Below, one piece after another: positions 8,502-16,820 of a stretch of 64,000 nt of DNA. Each line of letters opens with the position of its first letter. The stretch's first letter is position 1. The position numbers and the translations under genes are program-made. This DNA comes from Bacteroides mediterraneensis (GTDB lineage Bacteria; Bacteroidota; Bacteroidia; Bacteroidales; Bacteroidaceae), in assembly GCF_900128455.1 (NCBI RefSeq), contig NZ_LT635783.1, positions 1,638,919 to 1,702,918 of the forward strand. The letters are read 5' to 3'. The notes below the pieces were generated by a model. That model was not told where the DNA came from, ran no database searches, and was given only the letters and a program-made list of their open reading frames with translations.

Positions 8502-9191
8502 TTATATGGGCCTTTTAATTTTAGCCAAGTTTAATTCTATGTTACCATTAGGTATTCTTTTTATTAATCCTTCCTTTTCCATTTTATTGAATTCAGTTGA
8601 TAATGCAGGTCTTGTAACATTCAAATATTCAGCCAGCTGCGTTAAAGTATGAGGCATCTTAATGATATTAGAGTCTTTAGCCTGCTTTTTAAACAGATAT
8701 ACTAGGATACGTTCTCTAATTGTTTTTCTGGATAAAACATCCAAACGTACAGTTGTACATATATTACATTTTCCGGATACACAAAGAAAACTTCTTAAAA
8801 TATCAGGACATTCACTGATGAGACGGAATGTGGAATCCTTTGTAGCTGTCAGAAGTATAGATTCTTCAATCGTTTTAAATGTTGCGGGGAATCTGTTGTC
8901 TTCTTTAAACAAATGAGGAGTTGCAAATGCACGTGGGGCCACAATATTTTCGATTAGAACCTCATTGCCATTTGCATCAATAATATTGACCTCTAATTCT
9001 CCTTTTAATAAGATATATAGCCTGGAACAGGCTTCTCCTTGTTCTGCAATTATTTCATTATTTTGAATCTTGAATAAATTAAAATCAAGTTCCTGAATGA
9101 GTCTCTTTTTTAATATAGTATTTAAATCACGGAATAGTGGTATTGAGAATAATATATCTTTATAATAGTCATTAAATTCAATTGTCTCCAT
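8502..9191 (-). CDS. Crp/Fnr-family transcriptional regulator with clustered cysteines
   Basis: A 229-aa regulator with a cyclic-nucleotide-binding-like beta barrel (about 15-125), a dimerisation helix, and a C-terminal winged HTH (about 165-225; LTQLAEYLNVTRPALSTEFNKM). Numbered from ATG 9191, cysteines fall at 55, 128, 137, 142 and 145; the last four form C-x8-C-x4-C-x2-C beside the dimer helix, which could hold an iron-sulfur cluster. An ATG nine codons upstream overlaps the -7 box, so 9191 is preferred. The gene faces nrfHA across a shared terminator and probably senses redox or nitrogen oxides; the target is inferred. Confidence 0.85.
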   Translation of the reverse strand: METIEFNDYYKDILFSIPLFRDLNTILKKRLIQELDFNLFKIQNNEIIAEQGEACSRLYILLKGELEVNIIDANGNEVLIENIVAPRAFATPHLFKEDNRFPATFKTIEESILLTATKDSTFRLISECPDILRSFLCVSGKCNICTTVRLDVLSRKTIRERILVYLFKKQAKDSNIIKMPHTLTQLAEYLNVTRPALSTEFNKMEKEGLIKRIPNGNIELNLAKIKRPI

Positions 9192-9215
9192 AATCTTATT
9201 CTTTTTGAAAATGTA

Positions 9216-9223
9216 CAAAGTTA
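9216..9223 (-). promoter_or_regulatory. -7 box of the crp/fnr-type regulator
   Basis: CAAAGTTA on the plus strand is TAACTTTG on the minus strand (TAnnTTTG). It overlaps the alternative ATG at 9218, which argues for translation from 9191. Confidence 0.55.
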
Positions 9224-9496
9224 GTATTTTCTGCCGACATTATGAAACTTTATCCGGACTAATATCCAATCTGATTATCAGATTACTGAGGATTATGTGA
9301 ACATAGTGTTTTATTCATAGATGAAGTTTCATGTATGTATATTATATGCTTTTCAAAAGTTTAGATTTGAAATATTCGCTGAATAAAACATACAGTTAAG
9401 AATGAAAATGTATTGGATTGATTATTTCATCAGGTATTTTCTCTAATAAATATCAATGGTGTCATTTTTATTACATCGTATTTTTTTCATCTAAGG

Positions 9497-9504
9497 TAAT
9501 TTTG
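9497..9504 (+). promoter_or_regulatory. Putative -7 box of the NimA-like operon
   Basis: TAATTTTG fits TAnnTTTG and lies 94 bases before the ATG, leaving a leader of roughly 85-90 bases that contains the hairpin at 9533-9561. The -33 region is T-rich without a clear TTTG. Confidence 0.45.
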
Positions 9505-9532
9505 TCGTATAGTTATAGAATATTTTATACCT

Positions 9533-9561
9533 AGGTAATAGAACAGAGGTTGTTCTTACCT
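9533..9561 (+). promoter_or_regulatory. Bulged hairpin in the 5' leader of the NimA-like operon
   Basis: AGGTAA and GAACA on the left pair with TGTTC and TTACCT on the right, giving 11 bp interrupted by a 2-base bulge (TA) and a 5-base loop. It has no T-tract, so it is not an ordinary terminator. It could be an operator dyad or an mRNA-stabilising leader stem. Confidence 0.4.
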
Positions 9562-9598
9562 GTAAATTAGGCAAATATTTAAGCATATTTAGAACTTT

Positions 9599-10114
9599 AT
9601 GAGAAAAGTAAGTAGGGAAATGGACAGCAACTGGGCATTGGAAATAATGCGCAAAGCTCCATATATAACGGTTAGTTTTACAAGACCGGACGGTACTGCA
9701 TATGGAGTACCATTATCTTTGGCCAGTAATGGTGATGATATTTGGTATTTTCATTGTGCTCCAGAAGGTGATAAACTTGATGCTATAGCAGTAAATCCAG
9801 AAGTATGTCTTTCTGCTGTTACAAAATGCCAACCTACGGTTGGTCCTAAAGATGGAACTTTCACTCTTCAGTACCGTTCGGCTATTGCATTTGGAAAAGC
9901 TGAGGTTGTTACTGATAATGAAGAAAAGATTTTGGCATTGAGATTAATTAGCCAACGCTTTCTGCCAAAACACATGGACGCTTTTGAGGAAGCAGTTAAA
10001 AGAAGCCTTCATCGTACAGCTGTAGTCAAAGTAACCTTGTCGTCTCCTCCAACAGGCAAGCGTAAACAATACGATAAGAATGGCGATGAAATGAAGTATG
10101 GAAGGATGGAGTAG
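9599..10114 (+). CDS. Pyridoxamine-phosphate-oxidase-fold flavoprotein, NimA-like
   Basis: A 171-aa split-barrel protein of the pyridoxamine 5'-phosphate oxidase superfamily, close in sequence style to the 5-nitroimidazole-resistance (Nim) group. Recognisable segments are YITVSFTRPDGTAYGVPLSL (about 22-41), WYFHCAPEGDKLDAI and the C-terminal TGKRKQYDKNGDEMKYG. Family members bind FMN or heme-like cofactors and reduce small nitro or other substrates. True Nim genes confer drug tolerance, but chromosomal relatives often have unknown substrates. It is the first gene of an apparent operon reaching to 13487. Confidence 0.8.
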   Translation: MRKVSREMDSNWALEIMRKAPYITVSFTRPDGTAYGVPLSLASNGDDIWYFHCAPEGDKLDAIAVNPEVCLSAVTKCQPTVGPKDGTFTLQYRSAIAFGKAEVVTDNEEKILALRLISQRFLPKHMDAFEEAVKRSLHRTAVVKVTLSSPPTGKRKQYDKNGDEMKYGRME

Positions 10115-10128
10115 TAAAATATTAGATT

Positions 10129-11277
10129 ATGAATTTGTTTGATGTTTATTCTATATTCCCTATAAATATTGTTAGGGGTTCTGGTTGTTATGTTTACGAT
10201 GACAACGGTAATTCATATTTGGATTTTTATGGTGGACATGCTGTAATATCAATAGGGCATTCTCATCCGTACCTTGTAAAATGTATGTATGAGCAGATGC
10301 AGAATCTGATGTTTTACTCTAACTCAGTAGTTAATAAACTTCAGGAGAAGCTTGCATATGAATTGGGGGAAATCTCCGGGTATTCTGATTATAGTGCATT
10401 TTTTGTAAATTCTGGAGCTGAGGCAAATGAGAATGCCCTTAAACTAGCCTCGTTCCATACCGGAAAGAAAAAGGTGATAGCATTCAGAAACTCTTTTCAT
10501 GGTCGTACATCAGCAGCAGTAGAGGTAACAGACAATCCTTTGATCACAGCTCCTCTTAATTGCAATGATAATGTATATTTTTCAGGAATGGATATAGCTG
10601 AGGTGGAAAGTGTATTGCGTAGTGGAGATGTTTGTGCTGTAATAATAGAAGGTATTTCTGGGGTTGGTGGAATAAGAGTTCCAGAGGATGATTTTCTTAA
10701 AGAATTGCGTAAGCTGACTATACAATATGGCGCAATTCTAATTATGGATGAAATACAGTCTGGCTACGGGCGTACAGGAAAGTTCTTTGCTCATCAATGG
10801 AGTGGCATTAAACCGGATATCATTACTGTAGCCAAAGGTATAGCCAACGGCTTTCCATTTTCAGGTGTTCTGATAAGTGACGTTTTCAAACCTCGTAAGG
10901 GAATGCTTGGAACTACATTTGGCGGTAATCATCTTGGGTGTGCTGCTGCATTGTCGGTGATACAGGTCATGAAAACTGAAAACCTGATAGAAAATGCAAA
11001 TAATGTGGGAGATTATTTCATACACAAACTGCGTTCTATTGAATCGCCATTAATCACTGATGTTAGAGGACGTGGGCTAATGATAGGAGTTGAGTTTGCC
11101 ATATCTGTGTCAAAGATCCGAGAGATGCTTCTGTTCAATCACCATATCTTTACCGGATATTCTGGTAGGAATATTCTGAGAATATTGCCTCCATTATGTA
11201 TTACAAAGTCGGAAGTTGATTATTTCATTGATAAGTTAGTATGTTGTTTGGATAAATTAGGATGTAAGAATGATTAA
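10129..11277 (+). CDS. Class III PLP-dependent aminotransferase, acetylornithine aminotransferase-like
   Basis: A 382-aa fold-type I aminotransferase resembling ArgD over its whole length: LDFYGGHAVISIGHSHP near residue 32, FVNSGAEANENALKLA for PLP phosphate contact, IIMDEIQSGYGRTG-type Asp near 210, and the Schiff-base Lys in TVAKGIANG. Genes for arginine synthesis are absent nearby, so it is probably a paralogue with a different amine substrate. It follows the NimA-like gene by 14 bases and overlaps the kinase gene by 8 bases, indicating coupling. Confidence 0.8.
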   Translation: MNLFDVYSIFPINIVRGSGCYVYDDNGNSYLDFYGGHAVISIGHSHPYLVKCMYEQMQNLMFYSNSVVNKLQEKLAYELGEISGYSDYSAFFVNSGAEANENALKLASFHTGKKKVIAFRNSFHGRTSAAVEVTDNPLITAPLNCNDNVYFSGMDIAEVESVLRSGDVCAVIIEGISGVGGIRVPEDDFLKELRKLTIQYGAILIMDEIQSGYGRTGKFFAHQWSGIKPDIITVAKGIANGFPFSGVLISDVFKPRKGMLGTTFGGNHLGCAAALSVIQVMKTENLIENANNVGDYFIHKLRSIESPLITDVRGRGLMIGVEFAISVSKIREMLLFNHHIFTGYSGRNILRILPPLCITKSEVDYFIDKLVCCLDKLGCKND

Positions 11278-12142
11278 GGAAGGAAAGGTCCCTTACAGGG
11301 TTTTTGTTATAGCAGGTAGTGAACCTCTTGGCTCTGCAGGGATACAGGCAGATGTCAAGGCAATATCTGCATGTGGAGGATACGCTGCAGGGGCTATCAC
11401 ATGTGTTGTTGATGAAGATACAGAGCATGTAAAGGATGTTTGTTTAATACCTGTTGATATGGTAGTGTCTCAAATACAGTCTTTTATGGAGGATGTCGAG
11501 GCCGACTGTATTAAGACTGGAATGCTGTATTCGAAAGATTTGGTATTGAAAGTCTCTGAGACGATAAAAAACTATGCTGGTATACCGTTGGTGGTAGATC
11601 CTGTTATGGTTAGTTCCTCGGGTGATCAACTTCTTGAAGATGAAGCTATTTTTTGTTATAAAAAGAAACTGATGCCACTAGCCACTATCATTACACCTAA
11701 TATGCGAGAGGCAGAGATTCTACTCGGGCGAAAATTGAATATACATGGGATTCTAGACGACTTGAAGGAACTTTCTATTTGGGGTAATTCTGTGATAATA
11801 AAATCTGTGCCATATAAAGATAAACTTGCAGATTATTTTTATTGTCCACAAAATGGTGATTTTAGGGAATATATTAAACCTATAATTAAAACAAAGAATG
11901 TGAATGGAACGGGTGATATGTTCGCATCATCTATTGCTACTTATTTAGCAAGAGGATGGAATATTATTGATGCAATAGATAAATCTGAAGATTTTATTCA
12001 TAAGGCCATAAGTTATGGAGCAAAATTTTCTTTCGGGACAGGTTTTGGGCCGGTTTTTCCATTCTACAAGAATTATACTAAATTACAGAAAGAAAATCTC
12101 AGATATAGAATGAATATCTCTCAAGACAGAAATAATAGGTGA
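11270..12142 (+). CDS. Ribokinase-fold kinase of the ThiD/pyridoxal kinase type
   Basis: A 290-aa protein with the layout of hydroxymethylpyrimidine/pyridoxal kinases: VIAGSEPLGSAGIQADVKA near the N-terminus, VVDPVMVSSSGDQLL (about 107-121), ITPNMREAEILLG, and a catalytic anion-hole motif GTGD at 213-216. Typical ThiD has GSDSGGGAGIQAD and usually GTGC; this protein departs at both sites and carries the Asp more usual in pyridoxal kinases. The gene overlaps the aminotransferase gene. A role in B6 or pyrimidine phosphorylation is inferred, and the substrate is undecided. Confidence 0.75.
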   Translation: MIKEGKVPYRVFVIAGSEPLGSAGIQADVKAISACGGYAAGAITCVVDEDTEHVKDVCLIPVDMVVSQIQSFMEDVEADCIKTGMLYSKDLVLKVSETIKNYAGIPLVVDPVMVSSSGDQLLEDEAIFCYKKKLMPLATIITPNMREAEILLGRKLNIHGILDDLKELSIWGNSVIIKSVPYKDKLADYFYCPQNGDFREYIKPIIKTKNVNGTGDMFASSIATYLARGWNIIDAIDKSEDFIHKAISYGAKFSFGTGFGPVFPFYKNYTKLQKENLRYRMNISQDRNNR

Positions 12143-12233
12143 TATATTGTTTGATGTTATTAATTATCTAGAGTGTGAAATCTTGATATATAAAATGATT
12201 ATTGCATAATATTTTAAAATAGATATTGATTTT

Positions 12234-12944
12234 ATGGAACTTAGATGTAAGAAAGTAAAGGATATTGTCTTAGAAAACTCTGCAAGTGCGTCTGTTTTCT
12301 TCAGATATGGGATAGACTATTGCAATGGAAATATGAGTTTGGAAGATTTATCTGGAGAAAATAGCGCTAATATAGATGAAGTCCTCCACGATTTGGAAAA
12401 TATATCACATCAGGGAACACCATTTTATTTATGGCCTTTAGATTTGCTTTTAGATTATATTATAAAGTATCATCACAGGAATACAAAGGAAAAAGGGGCT
12501 TATCTTCTTTCTATGATTGAGAATGTGAAGGACAATTATGGAATGGAATATCCTGAATTAAATGAATTGTTTAATCAGGTTAAGTTGTCAATGCACGACT
12601 TGGAATCGCATTTTCAGAAAGAAGAGAGTGTGTTATTCCCATATTTGTATGAATTGTTCGATGCTTCACATAATGAAGAATATATAGAGACTATGCATTG
12701 TGGAACAATTTCAAATCCTATCAGAGTAATGACAATGGAGCATGAAAATGAAAGGATGCGCTATATGCATTTGAGAAAGATTACAAACGGTTTTAGAGTA
12801 CCGGATGAAAATCTTTGTATAAATTATGAACAGATGATGGTTGAACTGGAAACGTTTGTAGAGGATTTATTTGAGCATATATTCATTGAAAATAATATTC
12901 TATTTCCTCAATTTGAGAGATTGGAGAGAGAATGGGTAAGATGA
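12234..12944 (+). CDS. RIC/ScdA-YtfE-family di-iron protein (iron-sulfur cluster repair)
   Basis: A 236-aa protein with an N-terminal ScdA_N/DUF542 domain (KVKDIVLENSASASVFFRYG) and a hemerythrin-like four-helix domain (about 75-230) with His/Glu ligands in YIIKYHHRN, LESHFQKEES, TMEHENER and LFEHIFIENN. Family members restore iron-sulfur clusters damaged by nitric oxide or oxidants. The usual DYCCGG motif reads DYCNGN here (Cys30 kept, the second Cys replaced by Asn31). Placement near nrfHA fits a nitrosative-stress role. Confidence 0.85.
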   Translation: MELRCKKVKDIVLENSASASVFFRYGIDYCNGNMSLEDLSGENSANIDEVLHDLENISHQGTPFYLWPLDLLLDYIIKYHHRNTKEKGAYLLSMIENVKDNYGMEYPELNELFNQVKLSMHDLESHFQKEESVLFPYLYELFDASHNEEYIETMHCGTISNPIRVMTMEHENERMRYMHLRKITNGFRVPDENLCINYEQMMVELETFVEDLFEHIFIENNILFPQFERLEREWVR

Positions 12945-12983
12945 TTAATTATGACGTAAATCCTATTTTTACAGAATGAAATT

Positions 12984-13487
12984 ATGAATACAACACATTT
13001 GCAGCTAATTTCCTCTATGATAGAATACTATCGGGGTGATGCTAAACGAATACAACATTTTATCAAAGTATATAATTTTGCTTCATTGCTTGGAAGACAA
13101 GAACAATTGGACGAAGAAACTCTTTTTATTCTTGAAACAGCAGCAATTGTTCATGATATTGGCATACGTATATGTGAACAGAAGTATGGAGTTTGTGATG
13201 GAAAACACCAGGAACTTGAAGGTCCGGCAGAAGCGGAGAAACTCTTGATAAAAACAGGTAATTATACATGTGAACAGATAGAACGGGTTTGTTGGTTAGT
13301 CGGTCATCATCACACATATACAAATATCAGTGGAATAGATTATCAGTTGCTTGTTGAAGCAGACTTTCTTGTTAATATATTCGAGGATGGATTCTCTGCT
13401 GAAATGATTGAGAATGTAAGAAATAAGATATTTAGAACACAATCAGGAATACAATGTTTAGAAGATATGTATTTGAAAGCTAACTGA
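12984..13487 (+). CDS. HD-domain protein, putative phosphohydrolase
   Basis: A 167-aa single HD domain. Metal-binding residues are visible as His near RIQHFIKVYNFA, the VHDIGI dyad at about residues 56-57, and HHH in LVGHHHTYTN. The protein ends without another domain. HD proteins hydrolyse nucleotides or phosphoesters, and the substrate here is unknown. It lies 39 bases after the RIC gene and is the last gene before a terminator. Confidence 0.75.
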   Translation: MNTTHLQLISSMIEYYRGDAKRIQHFIKVYNFASLLGRQEQLDEETLFILETAAIVHDIGIRICEQKYGVCDGKHQELEGPAEAEKLLIKTGNYTCEQIERVCWLVGHHHTYTNISGIDYQLLVEADFLVNIFEDGFSAEMIENVRNKIFRTQSGIQCLEDMYLKAN

Positions 13488-13544
13488 TTTTATGATATAG
13501 CTTGAGAATACTGTTTTTATATTGTAGTAAGATCTAAATGAAGG

Positions 13545-13570
13545 AATCCCCTGTCTGGGGGATTTTTTTA
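13545..13570 (+). terminator. Rho-independent terminator after the RIC/HD genes
   Basis: AATCCCC (13545-13551) and GGGGATT (13558-13564) form a 7-bp stem with a 6-base loop, followed by a run of T. Confidence 0.8.
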
Positions 13571-14002
13571 TTTAGTAGTCATTTTTAAGTATATAAATTC
13601 TGGTATGTTGAAAATAGCAAGTAATAGAGATATGACATCTGGATCTCCATTGACTGTTTTGATTAATTTTACAGTCCCTCTTTTGTTGGGCAATCTTCTC
13701 CAGCAGACATACTCTATAGTTGATGCAGTAATAGTTGGTAAATTTTTAGGTATAAACTCTCTTGCGGCTGTTGGTGCAGGTACTTCTGTGATAACCCTTA
13801 TATTGGGATTTTGTACAGGCTGTTGTTGTGGTTTTGGAATCCCTATGGCTCAGAAATTTGGTGCACATGATTATTTGACATTGCGTAGATATATTTTTAT
13901 TAGTCTGAAGATTTCAGCAGTAATGTCTATAATGATTGCCATAATAACAAGCCTGTTGTGCTCGGATATATTGGGTTGGATGAAAACTCCTGAAAAGTGC
14001 TG

Positions 14003-14045
14003 AAAACGGTTGATATCCGTTCACCCAAAACGGTGATATCCGTTC
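14003..14045. repeat. Left-end transposase-site repeats of the IS21 element
   Basis: Two copies related to GAACGGATATnnnCCGTTTT lie in inverse orientation at about 14003-14022 and 14025-14045. They are probably IstA binding sites. Confidence 0.7.
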
Positions 14046-14079
14046 ACTTTTCATACTCTTTACCTATGGCGATGCAAAT

Positions 14080-14835
14080 TTATTGATTTTCGTCTGTAAC
14101 GTTGCAGTTTTGATGTCTTTTTTGACGTAAACTGCTGCCTTGTAGCTCGAAGCGCACACTTGTGTGTACCAACCTGTCTAATATTGCATCAGCTGCAGTC
14201 GTGTTGCCTTTCATCACATCGTACCAGTTGGCAACCGGCAGTTGTGATATGATGATCGTAGCTTTTTGTCCATGGCGGTCTTCTATAATCTCCATAAAGT
14301 CAAGTAACTGTTGTCCGTCAAGAACTTTCATGCCGAAGTCGTCCAGTATAAGCAGGTCAGTCTGTGCCAGCTTGGCGAAGAAACGATGCAGGGTACTGGA
14401 TATACGGGCAAGGCTTATTTCCTCGAAGAGCCTGTACAGGTTATAATAAGCAACCTTATATCCGTTCATGCAGGCCTGATGACCAAACGCTGTACCCAAC
14501 CAGCTTTTACCGGTACCGGCAGCACCCGTAATAAGTATGGATACCCCGTTTTTCACATAGTCACAAGTGGCGAGATTAAGCACTTTCTGCTTGTCCACGC
14601 CACGCTTGCTGTCATAGATAACTTCGCTTATGGATGCCTGATAACGGAAGTGTGCTTTTTTTATCAGACGGGCATTCCGGCTTTGATTCCGGTTATCCAG
14701 TTCAGCCTGTATAAGCAGTTGCAGACCGTCTTTCAAGGAGAGCGACTCTGCCTGTCGCGTCTCCTGCATGGTAGCCCAGTAATGGGCCATTCCAGGCATC
14801 TTAAGGTTTCTTAGAGCATTGATAATTTCATCCAT
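14080..14835 (-). CDS. istB: IstB-like ATP-binding transposition helper
   Basis: A 251-aa AAA+ ATPase with Walker A GAAGTGKS (about residue 104) and Walker B LLILDDFGM. IstB assembles on DNA and directs the IstA transposase to its target. It lies downstream of istA on the same strand with a 29-base gap. The length is normal and no lesion is seen, so the element may be active. Confidence 0.93.
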   Translation of the reverse strand: MDEIINALRNLKMPGMAHYWATMQETRQAESLSLKDGLQLLIQAELDNRNQSRNARLIKKAHFRYQASISEVIYDSKRGVDKQKVLNLATCDYVKNGVSILITGAAGTGKSWLGTAFGHQACMNGYKVAYYNLYRLFEEISLARISSTLHRFFAKLAQTDLLILDDFGMKVLDGQQLLDFMEIIEDRHGQKATIIISQLPVANWYDVMKGNTTAADAILDRLVHTSVRFELQGSSLRQKRHQNCNVTDENQ

Positions 14836-14864
14836 CGTTATTTGTTTTGAGTGTTAGAAGTCTG

Positions 14865-16427
14865 TCATTTGAACTGTGATTTTCCACGGATATTACAGTG
14901 CTGCGGAGGAGCAAAGGAAGATGAAGGCTGCCCTACACCGGCACACTTGCTCTCTACCAGCGAACGGATAAAGCGGTAGCTGCATCTGTCTACATCCAAG
15001 GCTGTCTCGCAGGCTTTCTGGAAGACGGCCGGATCACTGCTCCTTTGCAGGTTTAGAAGCCCGTCGCAGGTCTTGTAATGAGTCTCCGGAGGCATTGTGG
15101 AAGAATAAAATATGCGGCGGATTACATCTCCAAGTATGCCGGATGCACGCTCGGCACGCTCTATGTATGATTTTGCGCTCATCCCTCTGTATTCCAGGGA
15201 GTTGCTTGCAAGATGCTCCTTTACGATAGTATACTTTCCCCTGTTGTAATCACGTAGGTGAGTGGCTACAAGCTCACCGTCCACATATACTTTTACCAGT
15301 GTGCGTGTATATGCGACATGTGCGGTTTTGGATATATACTGATACGGTACTGTATAATAGTGCTGGTCACGTCCAAGATAGATACAGCAGTTGGTTGACA
15401 CCTTCAAATCGGTATATGACACAATCTCAAAATCTCTGTCAGGCAGTGGCATAAGATTTGGCTTGTCTACGGCAAGGAACCGTTCCTCACGCGTGTAAGG
15501 ATGCTTTTGCATGCGTTTCTGGTTGTGCGCTTTCATTTTGAGTGAGGCTGCCCGGTTAAGCTCTTCCAGTGAATGGAAGGTTTCATTGCGGAGTTCGGCA
15601 AACACACGCATATAGACAAGCCTCACGGTCCCTTCCACGTTGCTTTTATCTTTTGGGTGTGCGGGACGTGCCGGTATGATGACCGTGCCATAATGATTGG
15701 CCATATCCTCCATTACACGGTTAAGCGAAGGCTCATATCTGTCTGTCTTGACAACGGCAGCTTTAAGGTTGTCAGGGACAAGCATCTTTGGTACGCCGCC
15801 AAGATGTTTCAGGCACTGCGTTATGGCATATACAAAGTCTTCTGTACGCTGTGAACGTACGAAGAGGATATAACCGTAGTCGCTTGCAGGCAGAGTGGCT
15901 ACAAAAGCCTGACACTGGACGACCTCACCGGTTTCCATGTCAACGTATCCCATAGTATCACCGGCAAAATCGAGGAAAAGCTTTTCGCCGCCCGTACGCA
16001 TGTCGGCAAGTATGGTGGATGGCGACTCCTTCCTGGCCTCTGTGTTCTGATTGTAATGAAAACGGAACTGTGTCAGGCTGTAGTGGTCATCCGGATGCTC
16101 ATTACGGTATTCCTCCCAAAGCAGCTTCAGCGTGACATGCTTGCGCTTCATCTCCTCCTGAAGATATGGAAGAAGGGCTTTGAATGTTTCAAAACGCTTG
16201 TCGCTATATGCAGGATTGCCGCCCTTGAGACGGTGCTCAAGAATGGGATCATCCAACCTGATAAGTTCATCAAGGCTCAGGCTGTCAGCGTTGACCTTGT
16301 TCATGTAGTTGTTCACTGTCTCCTTGTTCATGCCGATTATATCGGCAGCCTTGCGGTTGGAGATTCCGCTCTTCTTTAGTAGAAGAAGTTGTTTGATCTG
16401 GCTCATATTCTTACTTTTTCCTGCCAT
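14865..16427 (-). CDS. istA: IS21-family transposase IstA
   Basis: A 520-aa transposase with an N-terminal HTH (LLLLKKSGISNRKAADIIGM), an RNase H-like catalytic core with FLDFAGD, VPDNLKAAVV and KSNVEGTVRL supplying the DDE residues, and a C-terminal beta-barrel region. It starts close to the right-end repeats, as expected for IS21. The frame is intact. Confidence 0.93.
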   Translation of the reverse strand: MAGKSKNMSQIKQLLLLKKSGISNRKAADIIGMNKETVNNYMNKVNADSLSLDELIRLDDPILEHRLKGGNPAYSDKRFETFKALLPYLQEEMKRKHVTLKLLWEEYRNEHPDDHYSLTQFRFHYNQNTEARKESPSTILADMRTGGEKLFLDFAGDTMGYVDMETGEVVQCQAFVATLPASDYGYILFVRSQRTEDFVYAITQCLKHLGGVPKMLVPDNLKAAVVKTDRYEPSLNRVMEDMANHYGTVIIPARPAHPKDKSNVEGTVRLVYMRVFAELRNETFHSLEELNRAASLKMKAHNQKRMQKHPYTREERFLAVDKPNLMPLPDRDFEIVSYTDLKVSTNCCIYLGRDQHYYTVPYQYISKTAHVAYTRTLVKVYVDGELVATHLRDYNRGKYTIVKEHLASNSLEYRGMSAKSYIERAERASGILGDVIRRIFYSSTMPPETHYKTCDGLLNLQRSSDPAVFQKACETALDVDRCSYRFIRSLVESKCAGVGQPSSSFAPPQHCNIRGKSQFK

Positions 16428-16485
16428 AGTCGTATTGTATGAAGATTGTTTTCTGCATACAAGATACGGGAAAAGAGTAGCAAGT

Positions 16486-16820
16486 GAACGGACATGCTCC
16501 GTTTTTTATGCAGGCATTGTCGTTTCTGTGAGAAGGTGAACGGATATGCTCCGTTTTTCGAATGTAAACAACTGATTATTGTATCATTACATTCTTATCT
16601 CTGAACGGATATACTCCGATTTCTGTATACTAAAACGGACATTTTATCGTAATCCAAAACCACTGAACGGATATGCTCCGTTTTTTATGGCGTTTTGTGG
16701 CGTTTTTAGCTGAAATGAACGGATATACTCCGTTTTTCAGGCACTTTTCAAGGCCAATTTAGCGGTAAAACTGGATGGATTAAGCCGTTCAGAGTGGGTG
16801 GGGATGCTCCGTTTTCGGCA
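16486..16820. repeat. Right-end multiple repeats of the IS21 element
   Basis: Copies of GAACGGATATnCTCCGTTTT or close variants begin at about 16486, 16538, 16603, 16665 and 16717, with a terminal copy at about 16797-16820. Spacing is 50-80 bases. They resemble the staggered IstA sites of other IS21 members. Confidence 0.75.

Larger units (their letters stand above)
9224..9598. other. Divergent regulatory region between the Crp/Fnr gene and the NimA-like operon
   Basis: This 375-base AT-rich region has no gene. Near the right side are a -7 box for the rightward operon (9497-9504) and an 11-bp hairpin in its leader (9533-9561). The left side carries the regulator's own promoter. Its size suggests control sites for more than one factor. 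Confidence 0.5.
13998..16820. mobile_element. IS21-family insertion sequence with 7-bp target duplication
   Basis: The element is 2823 bp. Its outer ends read TGCTGAAAACGG (13998-14009) and, on the other strand, TGCCGAAAACGG (ending 16820), the 5'-TG...CA-3' ends expected of IS21. Both flanks carry TGAAAAG (13991-13997 and 16821-16827). It encodes istA and istB on the minus strand and has multiple terminal repeats at both ends, a hallmark of the family. Confidence 0.93.

Noticed and set aside
9599..10114. A genuine nim 5-nitroimidazole resistance gene
   Set aside because: The protein is Nim-like, but many chromosomal relatives in Bacteroidales do not confer resistance, and no nim-type insertion sequence sits upstream.
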